A DNA stretch of 64,000 nucleotides from Limanda limanda (GCF_963576545.1 NC_083636.1:10209104-10273103); one strand, 5' to 3'; numbered from the stretch's first letter, positions 38,920 through 52,879 are shown. Notes: generated from the sequence alone by a model not told the origin. Made by a program: numbers and translations.

Positions 38920-39424
38920 CCTGTGCTGCAGGCAGGGAAAGTCCCTGTCTCTGCTGTGCCAGGGAGTTGGAGGGGACACCTCATTCATCTGTGCTGCGTG
39001 GAGTTCCCCGTCAGAGCGAGTGGGGCTGGTCTGCTGCTTCAGACTCATCCGATTTTTAATCCCATCTCTCATTCCGTTGTTTTAAATGGTGTGAGAATAG
39101 TAGTGGATAAATTAAATGACTCGCCCATCACAGCCTCTGTCTGACTCTGTGCTTAATTAGTTGCATCTTTTATTAGTGAAAGATGAAACTATTAAATAGC
39201 AGTAAACAAAATTATTGCCATTAGGAAATTAGATTTTTTGTCAATGATATCATAAGATTACAGTAGCAGTTTAAAAGGAGGTAATTAAGCATGGAAAATT
39301 TGGAAAAAACTGAACAAAGAATGAAAAATGTAAAATATTAGGTCTGACTTAATCCATATTACATGACTTGCCATCCAACTGCTATACATAAAAGTAAAAA
39401 GTAATAATGTCCATGTCCTCCTCT
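38919..39424. other. Unique stretch, open frame of uncertain meaning
   Basis: After the acceptor-like 'tttcctgtgctgcag' two plus-strand phases stay open for about 50-70 codons (to 39085 and 39144). Neither translation resembles a family I know. No gene is called. Confidence 0.35.
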
Positions 39425-39500
39425 TGTTGGCGCTAGAGGAACGGTCGGACGATGGCCAGAGTCAGTAGGATGCGTTGCCTGGGTACCATGAATGACTAAA
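39425..39500 (+). repeat. Possible interspersed-repeat fragment
   Basis: 'tggcgctagaggaacggtcg' followed by 'agtcagtaggatgcgttgcc' and 'taccatgaatg' resembles a short motif series frequent in fish genomes. It is isolated; low support. Confidence 0.35.
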
Positions 39501-40339
39501 TGTACACAGAGAAGGAGGCTCAATACCTCAAGTCTGCGAGGTTGGTCCCAACCTGGACCTTTGCTGCTGCTCCCCCACTCTACAACAGCATTTCACACTT
39601 ACTGACCCCTCAAGAGGCAAAAATAACTGGGAAAGGGTTAGGTACACAGGTACAGGCCAATCCGTGTAAACTAAAGCCTGGGTTGTTCTAGGGCCATCTC
39701 TACCGGCATCTATTGAGCATAGAAATTCTCAAATGTCTCTTGGAAGGAGATTATTCAGACTGCTGGTAAAGATGACTCATTTTGCAGGAAACTCTGGGAA
39801 AAAACTTGACAACAGAAAGAAACACGAGTTACACGGGGCTTCTTAAAGTTACAAGCTGGTGTTTCCTCCTCTGCATCTTTGCTTTGGGTGGTGTGCTTGA
39901 CTTTTTCTCAGCGGCTATTTAGACTGCAGTGAGACACAGCGCCTCAAGCGCAAGTATGAAAGGAAAAGGTGTTGTGCTGACGTCACAGTTGCAGCGTGAA
40001 ATGACCAATTCTTTAAGCATAACCCCAGATTAACAAGGAGCTTTTCCTTACAGTTTCGACCATTGCCCACTAAATGTTTTCTGTGTGCAGAGACCTTGTC
40101 CTGACAGATATAGAAACGTTACAACATGATTCTTCAGGGAAGAAGAGCACTTAGTAATCCTTTCTGTCAGCCTACTGCCTGTTGAGCATGACACAACCAC
40201 ATGAGCATTCGTCGGATTGTAATAACTATTTGAGTTTCGATAGATTTTACTACATCTTCATTGAAGGTCAGTTACCCTGTTTAGATTTGCACCAGTGAAC
40301 CCAAAGACTTGCTCCAGTGTTAGTCATAAACGTTCGGAA
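39501..40339. other. Unique stretch, no gene
   Basis: No supported feature. Confidence 0.5.
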
Positions 40340-40905
40340 GTAACAGATATTATCCTCTGTGAACAGCCCCACATCCCTTCGAGCATTTCCCAGCAGTAAA
40401 TATGCTATTCCCCATATGAGCTTGATAATTAGCTGCGTTCCATATCTTGCAGTGTGTTTCTTATGCCAGACAGATCCCCTGTCCTCCTCTCTCCCAGCAC
40501 TGTCCAGAGCTAATTGGCAGCTCGCTTGCCTGCCGCGACGGTGATCATGCAAATGTATCGGTGCTTACCAATAGCCGGGCCCCTAAAAACATTACAACGG
40601 CCATTACCCAGAGCCGGGGCTGGCCTAACGAACATATGCTCCCCCCCCCTCCATAAACCTCCCCCTCAATTCCTAAACTCTTATTTATGTGTTTAATTTA
40701 ATGTGCGAGGGAAGAATTTCGGAAATTAAATTTGGTTTTCGTTGATGCCTCCAGAGAGTGGCGGTGTTATAATAACATGGTAATTTTTTACACGTCTTTA
40801 TGAGAAATGAGAAAATTAATTCTTTCTGACAAGCTGTAATTATTGGGCTTGGAACAGTTGCAGCTGAACAGTTTGGGCTGTGGTAGCCTGGCAGTGAGCT
40901 GAGAG
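40340..40905. promoter_or_regulatory. Strong candidate conserved non-coding element cluster
   Basis: About 560 bases of unique sequence rich in developmental factor motifs: 'gcttgataattagctgcg', 'agctaattggcagctcg', an ATGCAAAT octamer at 40548-40555, 'gaaaattaattctttctgac' and 'aagctgtaattattgggctt'. The only low-complexity piece is a C run at 40641-40649. The cluster ends where the purine tract begins. The regulatory role is inferred from texture and motif density. Confidence 0.4.
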
Positions 40906-40916
40906 AGAGGGGGGGA

Positions 40917-40963
<47 letters not shown>

Positions 40964-42010
40964 GGAAAAAAGGAGAGAAAAGAGGAAGTGAAGCGAGAGG
41001 GTATTTAGTCGTACAGCGACAGAGTCATCGAATCACAAAGGAGGGGAGAGGAATGGGAGGTTAAGACAGGAGGACCTGAGATGTGAGGAGAGGGGGATGG
41101 AGGACGACTGAGGAAAGGAGAGAAAGAGATAGGTGGAGGACATGAGGAGATGAGGGTTGACTACATAAAAGGTATGATGGAAGACAGGTGGGGTCAGAAA
41201 GGAAGGAGAGAGTGGGGTTCGTAGTGGAGAAGGAGACAGAAGATGGGAGGAGACAGAAAAGGAGGTGGGTAGAGGACATGACGCATGAGGAGGTAAGGTT
41301 GGATTAGAGGAGATGAGGAGACAAGTGAAGGGGTGAAGAGGGGAGGAGACGGGCGGAGAAGGGAGATGAAAGACGTGTTTGGAGGAACAGGAGAAGGTAA
41401 AGGCCGACGAGGAAAGGAGATAGAGAAGGAAGGAAAAGGGAAGGAACAGAACTTTATAGGAGAGAAAAAGGAGGAGGAGAAAGAGTTAAAGGGAGGAGAG
41501 GAGCTGGAGGACATGAGACGAAGTGACCAGCGCTAATTGTGGGTGAGAGAGAGGAGGAGAGGGTGATGAGATTGGGGAGAGGATTGGAGGAGGAGGATGA
41601 GATGAGAAAGGTGGAGAGAAGTGATGGAAAGAGAGTTAAGTTCGAAAAAAGAAAAGAGTGGAGGTTATGGGAGGAAAAGAATAGGAGAAAATGAGAAGGA
41701 GATGTGGTACAGAAAAGTGAGAGATCGTTAGGTTTGAGGCGACAAGGTTACGATAAAGGAAGGAGGATGAAGGAGTAGGAGATGGGCCTGGGAAGCAGAG
41801 GGGAGAAATGGTGAGGGAGGGAAAAGAGGGGTGGTGGTGGAGAAAGAGATTAAAGAAAAGGGAAATGAGAAGAGAAAGGTGGTATAGGAGGTAGGGAGTA
41901 TAGGGGCTGTGGAGGAGAGAAAGAAGGACATCTGAATGAGAGAGGGAAGCAGGGATAGATAGAAAAGAGTGGATGTATAGAGAGAGGGAGAGGAGGCAGG
42001 AGGTGTGGTG
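40906..42010 (+). repeat. 1.1-kb purine-strand tract
   Basis: The plus strand is overwhelmingly G and A for about 1100 bases. It begins with a pure (GA)n at 40917-40961, then irregular GAGGA, GGAGAA and AAAGG words. A loose recurring phrase, 'ggaggacatgagg' (near 41135, with variants near 41273 and 41507), hints at an old minisatellite. All Ser/Pro/Phe-rich minus frames (up to 153 codons) are by-products. Confidence 0.75.
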
Positions 42011-42597
42011 AGGAGTCACGTGTTGGTGCGTCTCATCAGTCGGAGTCCCTGTCTTCCTGTCTGATGTCATGAGAGGAGGCTGCTCCTCCTGTGTCAAGGT
42101 TACATCTCATTAATATTCATATTCACTGCAGTCAGGCCGGCAGACCTGAACCCCAGAAAGGGTTCGGGAAACTGGAACAGGACATTTTCCGGAGTTTCCC
42201 TCTCATGGAAGAAGAGGAGACTCTCAGGGACAGACACCTGCACAACAACAGGGACATTCAGGAGAGGGGGGGGTGCCTGATTAGAGCTACAGAGAGAGAG
42301 AGATCACATGTTAAAAGCCCATCAACAAGACCTTGGCCCTAATTGCCCCCAAAAACTCTATCTATGCAATACAAGAGATTGAGCCCCTGGCCGCAATTTT
42401 CAGTCCGAACCCGACCTGAACCTTATGTTCCCGTGGATGACTGACACGTTCAGACCGAACGTGAATATCATTTTACAATTTTTGTTCCTTACATACGACT
42501 CTTCTGGAGAATTGCAGGAAAATGTGCGGACTTGGAAAGCAGCTACACAGACACGCTCAAAGCACATGCTTACACTTAAAGAGCTTCTTCAGCTTTG

Positions 42598-42599
<2 letters not shown>
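42011..42599. other. Unique stretch, no gene
   Basis: 'catctcattaatattcatattcac' territory near 42104-42126 is AT-rich and unique. No gene. Confidence 0.5.

Positions 42600-42672
<73 letters not shown>
42600..42672 (+). repeat. (CA)n microsatellite with one interruption
   Basis: CA array interrupted by 'ctga' near 42635. Confidence 0.95.
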
Positions 42673-42675
<3 letters not shown>

Positions 42676-42934
42676 TCCTTCTCTGCCCCATCATGTGCTG
42701 AATATGGGACAGATATTGATATTATGCAGCCATATTGTTGTTTCTCCACAGTTATTCACTTAGGGTGCTGTAAAAGCACTCTTACAGTTGTTGGGTGACT
42801 CATTTAACGACCCACTTATGGTGTGCACGTGTGTGTGTCTGTGCGTGTGTGTGTGTGCAGTCAAGATGCCATTTGTTTTCACTGAGTGTCACTACTTTTA
42901 AAGGAGAAGCAGTGTGTCTCTCTGCCGTTTTCTG

Positions 42935-42936
<2 letters not shown>

Positions 42937-43003
<67 letters not shown>
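42937..43003 (+). repeat. (TG)n microsatellite, about 33 units
   Basis: Pure TG array. A looser TG patch precedes it at 42828-42858 and another follows at 43220-43250. Confidence 0.95.
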
Positions 43004-43005
<2 letters not shown>

Positions 43006-44690
43006 GGGCCTGGAGGTCACGACGATACAAGATTATTTTAGTACTGAACACACTGAAATGTGTCAAATGTGCACTCATCATTTCAAATGTAAGTCAAAAT
43101 ACTGCAAATAAATTGTCTTTTAAATCATGACATCACTTAATTGAGCTATGAGTGTGTGGTGTGTGTTGGAATGGGGGGTATGTGGGTGGAACCATGTGAT
43201 GGTGAGAATGCGAATGTAATTTGTGTGTGTGTGTGCGTGTGTGCGTGCGCTTCCAGAAAGCCTCCCTGTTTATTTGTTGAGTGTGTTCCTTTTTGTCCTG
43301 TGCTGTTAAATGTTTCATCCTAGCAAAGGCATGATGGGACCCCCTGGGGATGAGGCATCTGCCGGCCCAGCCACACGCTGAATTATACATGACAGCGCAG
43401 GACAGAGAGTGTGTGACTTTGTGTGTGTCACTGTGTGTGTGTGTGTGTTGGGAGAGAGAGCATGTGTAGGTGTCACTGAGCGAAGTGTCCACTTTATTGC
43501 GTGACTCTATTCCAGATCTGCACTGAGCTGTTTTCCAGTTGTATATTGTCTGGCATGGCCTCTATATGTGTGTGTGCTGGATTCTGCATCTCATTTGAAA
43601 GCTACTTCCATTTTTTTTTTTAAATGGTAAATCCAACATTTTCTAGTTGACCAATAAATGGCTGAGCATTGCCAGAAAACAGGCAGTGTTTTGAGCCTTG
43701 GTAAAAGTACAAAACATTTTGTTCTACCTTGTTGGAATCGTTGCGTTGCAGATTCGCTTCTGGCAGACGTTATTCAGAAACACTTTGCCAAACCTGGTCA
43801 GCATACACGTTCCAATCTCTAGTGGAATAGACATCTTTTAGCAAACCATGGCTAAGAAAATGTGCAGTTAAACTTTCACTCCTCCTTATTTTTTTGAAAA
43901 GCAAAAAGGAATCCCATGTTGCCTGTGGGTGCAAGATGTGTAATCGTTAAAAGTTGTTAACACCATGAAGCAAAGAGTCTCCAACCCTGGAATGTTATCA
44001 CAGCCACAATCATTTGATTTTCTGCATGTGGGATTGGGAGGTAAATGCTGAGTTTAAAATAGTATCAGGACAAAAGTCTCATTGCTGTGAAGGAGGAGGT
44101 TGTGTTATGTGATGCAGGGAAACTGACAGCCCCCAAAATCTTTACTAACAAGAACGTATGTCAGTGACAGAGATCACACATCAGGCCAAGTACTGTATTA
44201 CAGCCTGAATCAAATTAAAGGCTCCTACTTGAATTGGAGAATGTGTGACTAATGTGTGTCTTCTCGAATGTGACTGATGCTGTTCTTAGATATAAACTCC
44301 ATTAAACTGAAAAGTTGGGTTCTAACATTTTCTGGAGTTTGCTTTCACAACAACAGGAACAGTTAGAGAGCATTCAGGTGAGGACTGACGCCTTGGTAGA
44401 GCATGCAGGAGGAAATGATGTAGGGATAGCAAGTGTTTTTGTTTACAACGCATCGACATACTGGCATCTTGGTCATCTTCTTAGCCGTCTTCTGCATGTG
44501 TGAAAAAAGTCAAGAGCAACTGATTCTGACATTTGTGTTCTCACATGCACGTTCATCTGGAAAGATTCAGGAAGCAGCTTTATTCTTCTCGAAAGACTAA
44601 TTTGAAGTTGTTCAGAAAATAAGTTCTGTGTGTTTCGTACTTTTTCATTTGTTTCAAGCTTTTTGCAGATTACCGATGTGCTAATTTATT
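43004..44690. other. Unique AT-rich stretch, no gene
   Basis: No gene or recognised repeat. T run near 43611-43620. Confidence 0.5.
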
Positions 44691-44694
44691 TCAT

Positions 44695-44945
44695 TAAGGG
44701 AATTCTCGAATCTCGAAAAAGTTAGTGGACTTAACGAAAGTATTTTATTGAATCGTCAAAAATAATTGTTTATGACCTTTTCCCTTGTATTACTGTATAT
44801 ATATATATATATATATTTCATTCTTATTTATTTTTTCTTTCAATGTATTAACTCTTCATTGTACCCTCGGCACCAAATGAGGGTCTTATTCCTAAATGTG
44901 TTTTCCGAGGCTTAAATAAATAATCAATCAATCAAAAACAGGCAG
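44695..44945 (+). repeat. Retroelement-like 3' tail with (TA)n
   Basis: A (TA)n run at 44795-44817 is followed by T-rich sequence, then 'tgtgttttccgaggctta' and an 'aataaataatcaatcaatca' tail. This layout is typical of the 3' end of a fish LINE. The element body is not recognisable upstream. Confidence 0.4.
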
Positions 44946-45289
44946 GTGAAGTGTATAAATTAGTGCGATAGCTAACATGGCTGAACACAACCCGAACCCC
45001 AATATTATTACAACATTTTTCTATGAACCTGGCCCATTTCGGGTCAGGTATCAAACACTCCATGTAATCTACACACATTCTATTCACACATTTTGGGGAT
45101 GTTTTTTCCTTTAAAAGGTGCAGCGATCATGGAAAAGACGATGATACTTTTCATGCCCAGGAACAAACAAACCAACAGGAGCGAGTTGTGTCACTTGGAA
45201 GGTTAAATCATTTACCAGCCTGGTGTGCATGTGTGTGGCGTGTGTTCATGGTTGCAGGTATGTGTGTGTATTTGCACATGAGGTCTCGC

Positions 45290-45560
45290 CACTGGAGCTA
45301 ATGAAAGCCCCATCTCCTCATGCAAATCAAGCTGCTGTTAACCCTAATCAGAGAGGTCGCTGAGTGCGCATCAATCCCACATCTCTGTGAGTGCTACGCA
45401 GGCAGCGCACAATGGTGCCCCCCCCTCCCCCCCTCCACAGGCCCACAGGTAATTACTGGGAGCCGGAAAGCGAGCGGGCCAGGGGGAGTCCGGGTCCCAG
45501 GAAGGTGTGCAGGGCACCTCTGTTGGTGCTTCTTTTTTATTGCTCCATGTCATTTATGGG
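45290..45560. promoter_or_regulatory. Possible conserved non-coding element
   Basis: Unique block with 'ggagctaatgaaagcccc', an ATGCAAAT octamer at 45320-45327, 'gctgttaaccctaatcagag' and 'acaggtaattactggg'. Interrupted only by a C-rich patch at 45418-45440. Inference only. Confidence 0.35.
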
Positions 45561-46284
45561 GAAACACAGGGTTGGGTTGCATGTTGGGTCAAGTGCAAGT
45601 GCTTTCTCTTACCACACCCCTCCCTCCAAAACACGCGCAGACACACACCGGCTCACAGCGTGACAGGTAATTACAGTGGCAGAGTGGCTGTGCTGTGTGA
45701 GACTGGGAGGTCAGGCCCGCTGTCTGCTCCCTGTGGGCCGCAGAGCGTCACCCCTCTGACTACATCCACAATCATCTCCATTAGCCCCGCGTCTGCCTGT
45801 CCCTCCACCTGTTGTCTGTGTTGTCCTACCTGTCAGTTCACTCAGTAATGTGCAGCCATGGCTTCCTGTCTGACGATTTGAAATTGCATGTGTTGTCTGA
45901 GCAGCGATGGGAGATGGCAACGACGTGCCAGTAGAATAATCACACAGCATTGACCGTTTCTCTCAGTTAATAGCAACCTTCCCTTTGCCTCACGTCACCA
46001 CCGGCTGTCAACTTGGCTTCGAGGAGTGTGTTTGTATTTTATCAATTTGGTTTTTCACCATTAAAAAATACTTTGTTGATAAAATGATTGGTGGCATAGA
46101 AGTAACGTACAAGATGAGTTGCCTGTTAAGACCTTTGCCTTGATAATCATATGATACTATAATATTATATTATAAAATAAATATGATAGTTCCTTGTCCT
46201 CCAAAATGTGTGTGTGTCACCTTTACTTGGTTTTGACATTACTATAATAGTATTTGATAATTAACAAGGGTCTAGAAAAAATTC
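45561..46284. other. Unique stretch, no gene
   Basis: No supported feature. Confidence 0.5.
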
Positions 46285-46289
46285 ATGGT

Positions 46290-46400
46290 TTTATAATGAC
46301 CCCGTCAGGAGGTTATGTTTTCACCCCTGACGGTTTGTTTGTTTGTTTGATGCGGATTCAGAAAAGGGTGGATACAGGAATTCTTTATGTTCTTTTATAA
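46290..46400 (+). repeat. Interspersed-repeat fragment
   Basis: 'ggaggttatgttttcacccc' followed by a (TTTG)n run and 'gcggattcagaaaagggtgg' matches the layout of a common fish repeat, degraded. Limits approximate. Confidence 0.45.
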
Positions 46401-46859
46401 CATTGTGAAGTTCATGGAAAAGAACTTTACTTTACTTCTTTACCTTTGACATATTTAGGGCCCAGTTCACTCTGTATGAAGTGTACACCTTTCTGATGTC
46501 AGATTAGCCAATTAATTTCCCTCCATTCAAACCTACTTTACGTGCAGATCTGATTTTCAGAAGAAAAAGGAAGTTTGTAAAATGTTAATTGTACCAAATA
46601 AAAAACTCAATATGACAACGTAAGGATGGAGGGTACCATATGTTGGATCCTGAAAGTCTCATTAGATAAATTTGTGGTGTAATTTAAGGGTACGATCGTG
46701 AGAAAAAAATGTGACTCTGGTCGATTGATCTGGTTTCCTGCGATAATTGGTCATAAAATGTTAACTGAGAGTCTGAAGAATTCACAGTCACATTGTGCTT
46801 TAGCTAATAATGTGCAATTATTTATAATTAGCGGCATCTTAACCAAATACATCCATTAG

Positions 46860-47270
46860 ACATTCACTGGGCTGTTTTCTTCCAGTCATTCTGTAGTTGA
46901 TTTACTTTGATGTTCAAGGTCATTTTCCTGCTTCACCAAACTTCTTTTGACCTTCAGCTAGTGAACGGCCACCATGACTTTTCCTTTATAAACTTATGAA
47001 TTAATTGTTCCCACAGTGATGGTAAGCTATCCAGGCCCCAGAGGCAGAAAGGTATCTCCAAATCATCTCGTCTCACCGTTGTGATACTGCTTTCATCCAT
47101 TTTCCTTTTGACCACACACTCAGTGCTGCATGTTCTTCCCAAACAATTCAACCTAAGTTTCATTAGTCCATTAAACATTTTCCCACCATTGTCAAGGAGC
47201 TTGTTGGTAAACTTAATCCATCAGAACTGTTGGCTTTGGAGAGCAGCAGCTTTCTCTGTGAAGTCGCCGT
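46860..47270 (-). pseudogene. Degraded Tc1/mariner-like transposase fragment
   Basis: On the minus strand the order 'gaattgtttgggaagaacat', 'tatcacaacggtgaga', then 'tctgcctctggggcctgg' and 'agtaaatcaactacagaat' follows the central to 3' part of Tc1-like transposase genes (the segment coding for a Cys/Phe-Ser-Ala-Ser-Gly stretch and, later, the Lys-Ser-Thr stretch before the last catalytic acid). The original frame is broken: the long 75-codon frame at 46954-47178 reads the wrong phase over the Ser-Ala-Ser-Gly site. Ends and catalytic residues are lost. Identification is from resemblance. Confidence 0.55.
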
Positions 47271-48836
47271 GATTTGTATATGTGTATGTCAAATGGACAG
47301 TAAACTCTTTATGACGACTTTGTAACCGTTGCAAACTTGTTGCTAGAGCCGTACTGTGTGACCCTGGCTATCAACTGGATGGTCTGGTGATTGTGTTCTC
47401 GTGATCCAAAAATCGGTTAAGTCTGTCGTTAAGTCTGTGGTGTTCCACGTTTTTAGAATCGCTTCGTATTTGAAAATCCTCTTGTTTGCAGTAAGCATAG
47501 GACAAAGATCCATCTGTGATTAAAAACAGCTTTAAACATGAATGGAGTTTATCCCACAGTGCTCACTTCGTTTGTCATAGAAAATAAAACTTTTCTTTAA
47601 CTGTCAAACATCCATTGATCAATTTCTCCACCTGATCTGTTACAGACAGTAAAAGGTTTGTATGTCGTATGATCATGTATGGATACGTGTGTTGCTGTGA
47701 CTACTCCCTGGAGCTTTAATGTAAATAAAACTCAGCTTTCAGTCAATTGCTTTGTATATTACAGGATATCAGATAACCAATTAGGTGAGGCCTTTGACCC
47801 CAGCCCTTTGGTCTTGTCCCCGCTCTCCTCTTGTTAGTATTCACTCACTGTGCTCGGTGGCATGAATTTATTCTCTCTCACACATCTCTGTTTCCTGTCC
47901 ACTTGACTCCAGGCATGATATGTGTTTGAGCATCGCAGAGGACACGCGTATCTGCAGGTCCCTCTGTGTATGATTGGGTTTGTGTGTTTCTATTTCCCTA
48001 GTATGTGTATGCAGTATGATATGATTGCTTTCAACTGGAGAGCTCTTGACCATCAAAAGAACATCATAGCAATATTTTCCAGTGAAGCAATAATGGTCAC
48101 CTTAACATCATCACGCGCTCAACCCTGTGGGCAATTGACGTCCTTCTGCATAAATGGGATTGGGAGACAACAATTTTTCTGTGGTTTGAACAACAATGCC
48201 AATCCCTGTTTCCCCCTTGTCTCGCAATAAACTGGTTAAAGGCCTCCAGTAGACTCTGTATTCGATCAGTTTTGAACGATTAGGTTTGCCAAGCCAAATT
48301 AGGTTTGTGGATCGTCAGCCTTTGTGACCCGAGTAGCCCGGAGGTGTTTTTGCCCTCTTCACTCATTAACTGGTTTCTGTGCAGAGGCATTCAGGGATTT
48401 TTATCTGTGTGTGAAACAGTGAATTTCCATGAATCCATTCATTGGCAGAACAGGACATATTCTACTGTTCATGGTCTTTTCTTCTCGACATGCAGTCCAT
48501 ATGATACTTGACTCAGTGAATAAGGCGTTTGTAGAAACAGAGCGAGGTCTATATTAGAGTAATTCTCTTTTCTATAACCTCTCATCTGGAACAGGATAGA
48601 AAAACTTATCTCAATCTTAGTTAGTGAGACTCAAACATAAATCTTCACAAGCGGTTTATCTTTATCAAACAGATTCATCCTCTACCTGAAACTTAAACTT
48701 TATACAAATAACAGAATGTGATCTCAATACTAGATTAGTTTTGGCCTCAGAGATTTACCCTGCTATTCAAATTGTTAACGCCCGAGAATTAGTAGTCACG
48801 TCTCATAGTTCTGTACTTCTACCCACTGGATTTCAC
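47271..48836. other. Unique AT-rich stretch, no gene
   Basis: No supported feature. A 102-codon plus frame (47922-48230) matches nothing I know. Confidence 0.5.
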
Positions 48837-48985
48837 ATGCTGCTTACAGACATGCACTGAACTCCGCAGATTTTCTCAAGAGGAGGTGCAGGTGTGAACG
48901 CAAATGTGTTGTGAGACTGAGAGCCTCTGTCCTTTTCTCCGCCCGGCCTCCAAGTATAAAGTCCGTAGAAATTCAGGAGAATTCC
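48837..48985 (+). mobile_element. MITE family B, left end
   Basis: 'gctgcttacagacatgcact' and 'gaactccgcagattttctc' match the left ends at 5484 and 16784. The copy stops at about 48985, where a different repeat begins. Confidence 0.6.
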
Positions 48986-49125
48986 ATTCGATTTTATTTG
49001 AATAGCGCCACATCATAATATACATTATCTCAGTGCACTTTACATAAAAGGTTAAAGACCTCAAACATTTTAGAAAAACCGAACAGTTCCCACAATGAGC
49101 AAGCACTTTGGTGAAAAAACTCTCG
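48985..49125 (+). repeat. Fish interspersed repeat, possibly inserted in the MITE
   Basis: 'ttttatttgaatagcgccac', 'cagtgcactttacataaaag', 'gaacagttcccacaatgagc' and 'aagcactttgg' match, in order, a very common teleost repeat. It abuts the family B MITE fragment, so it probably landed in that MITE or the MITE was truncated by it. Confidence 0.6.
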
Positions 49126-49465
49126 ATGTGAGAACACAGCAGGGAATCCCCTGCTGGATTCAACGCCAGAGTGTGTGTGTGGGGGGGAGAAAACCATGTG
49201 CTTGTGGCAGGGTTAAAACATCACTTCCTGCCTCGCCTGAATAATGCTGGGGATGTGATGCTGTTGTGAACTGCACAGAAAACCTCAAACTACGGGTAAA
49301 CTCCATAGCCAGTTCTCTGGATTTTACCCGCAGTTTATGTCTAAAAAAGATTATTTTGCCACAGTTTGTCTTTTCCATAGTTGAAAATTACACAGTTCTG
49401 CTTTTGGGTTTTCTGTCATGTTGAAGGATTATTGGATTTTCCATTGATCAAACAAAAAAATGTTG
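49126..49465. other. Unique stretch, nothing recognised
   Basis: Contains a short TG/G run at 49170-49188. It may include the remaining part of the interrupted MITE ('ctgttgtgaactgcacag' near 49262 resembles its body). Confidence 0.4.
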
Positions 49466-49469
49466 CTTC

Positions 49470-49545
49470 TATCCATTGAACTATCCATTATCCTATCCTT
49501 TGGTGGTCACATTGGAGCCAATCCCAGCCAACTTTGGACGAGACA
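49470..49545 (-). repeat. Retroelement tail fragment, inverted
   Basis: 'ctatccattatcctatcctt' with 'ggagccaatcccagccaact' is the reverse complement of the 'ggctggattggctcc...ggataatgga' tail shared by several fish retroelements, and matches the plus-strand copy at 53010-53110. Confidence 0.55.
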
Positions 49546-49766
49546 TGGGGTAACTTCCTTAAAGAAAAAACTGTGTTCTGTATAAAACAGTGTAAAATGA
49601 AGGTAAGCATTACAATACAAATTGTTCCAAATAGATTATATAAGGTCTTGGCAAAAAGCAACCACTTCCCTGAACTATACATTCTCCCTCCAAAACAAAA
49701 GCAGTGGGTGGAGCCCTGGTAGGGTGGTAGGGGAAAAAAGAGAAGATGAGAAGGTGCCTATAGAGA

Positions 49767-51989
<2,223 letters not shown>

Positions 51990-52090
51990 AACCCTCCCTG
52001 CTGAAGTGTCCTTGAGCAAGACACTGAATCCCTGACAGCTGCGGGAGTGCTGCTCTCTTGCTGACCCTGTGTTCTGACCTTCTGTACTGT
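51990..52090 (+). repeat. SINE-like fragment
   Basis: 'ctgctgaagtgtccttgagc' and 'aagacactgaatccctgaca' match the central motif of fish tRNA SINEs, better preserved than at 22900. No tRNA-like head is left. Confidence 0.55.
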
Positions 52091-52879
52091 AGGGGCGAGT
52101 AGCCAAAGCTGCATCTATCGCCTTTATTCCCCTCGCGTTATCGATCACCCAAAGGAGAAATGGTATGTTTTCTTGCTGCTCTCCACTGGGAAGTGAGTGT
52201 GCAGGGTCAGCTTGGAACAGTGCCTCTGGAAAATGTTTGCTGAAGGACACTCCATCCAGCACAAGAGACAGAATCAAACCTCTGCCACTTGAAACCCTAT
52301 TTTTGTTGTAGCCAAGAAGGGAACCTTCCTTGCAATGGTGTGGTCGTTTCATCCCACAATGGGGAGGTTAAAGGTCAGTTTTTGTAAGAGTGTGTAAACT
52401 TGTCCAGCTACTCTCAAACAAGCTACAAAGCTTCAGGGGGTAATGTAAATGACTGCTGTCTTTTGACAACTCTCTGTTTCCAAAAACAAACTTTGTCCCA
52501 GTTGAGAAAAGGCAAGACTTTTTAAAGGTTCTAGACATAATATTCACTGCTTCTAGAGTTCACTCTAGAGCACTAGCATATCAGATCAAAACAACTCGGG
52601 CCTCCCTTTGGCCACAACTCCCCATCAGCGAGGCGAATCCCATTGAAAGTGGCCCCTAAACACACAACCAGAAGCTCAACTGAATTAAGTTACGCTGTGT
52701 ACTTGAGAGCCAACAAGGAAACCATCCAGCATCGCCTTGGGATGCTTCTGAGCAATGCAGTATAAGTGAAATCAACATTTTCCAACAGATTCATAATATT
52801 ACCAACAGAAAGTTAACTAATGGTATTATGCCTAGGCTGTTGATGTACACTTTTGTCTGCCCTGAGAGAGTTGTCCCCC
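52091..52879. other. Unique stretch, no gene
   Basis: No supported feature. 52530-52750 is non-repetitive and may be functional, but nothing specific can be said. Confidence 0.45.

Noticed and set aside
41636..42097. 153-codon minus frame, Ser/Pro/Phe-rich
   Set aside because: Shadow of the 1.1-kb purine tract.
42160..42240. Possible family B MITE piece ('acattttccggagtttccct')
   Set aside because: Single short phrase without an inverted end.
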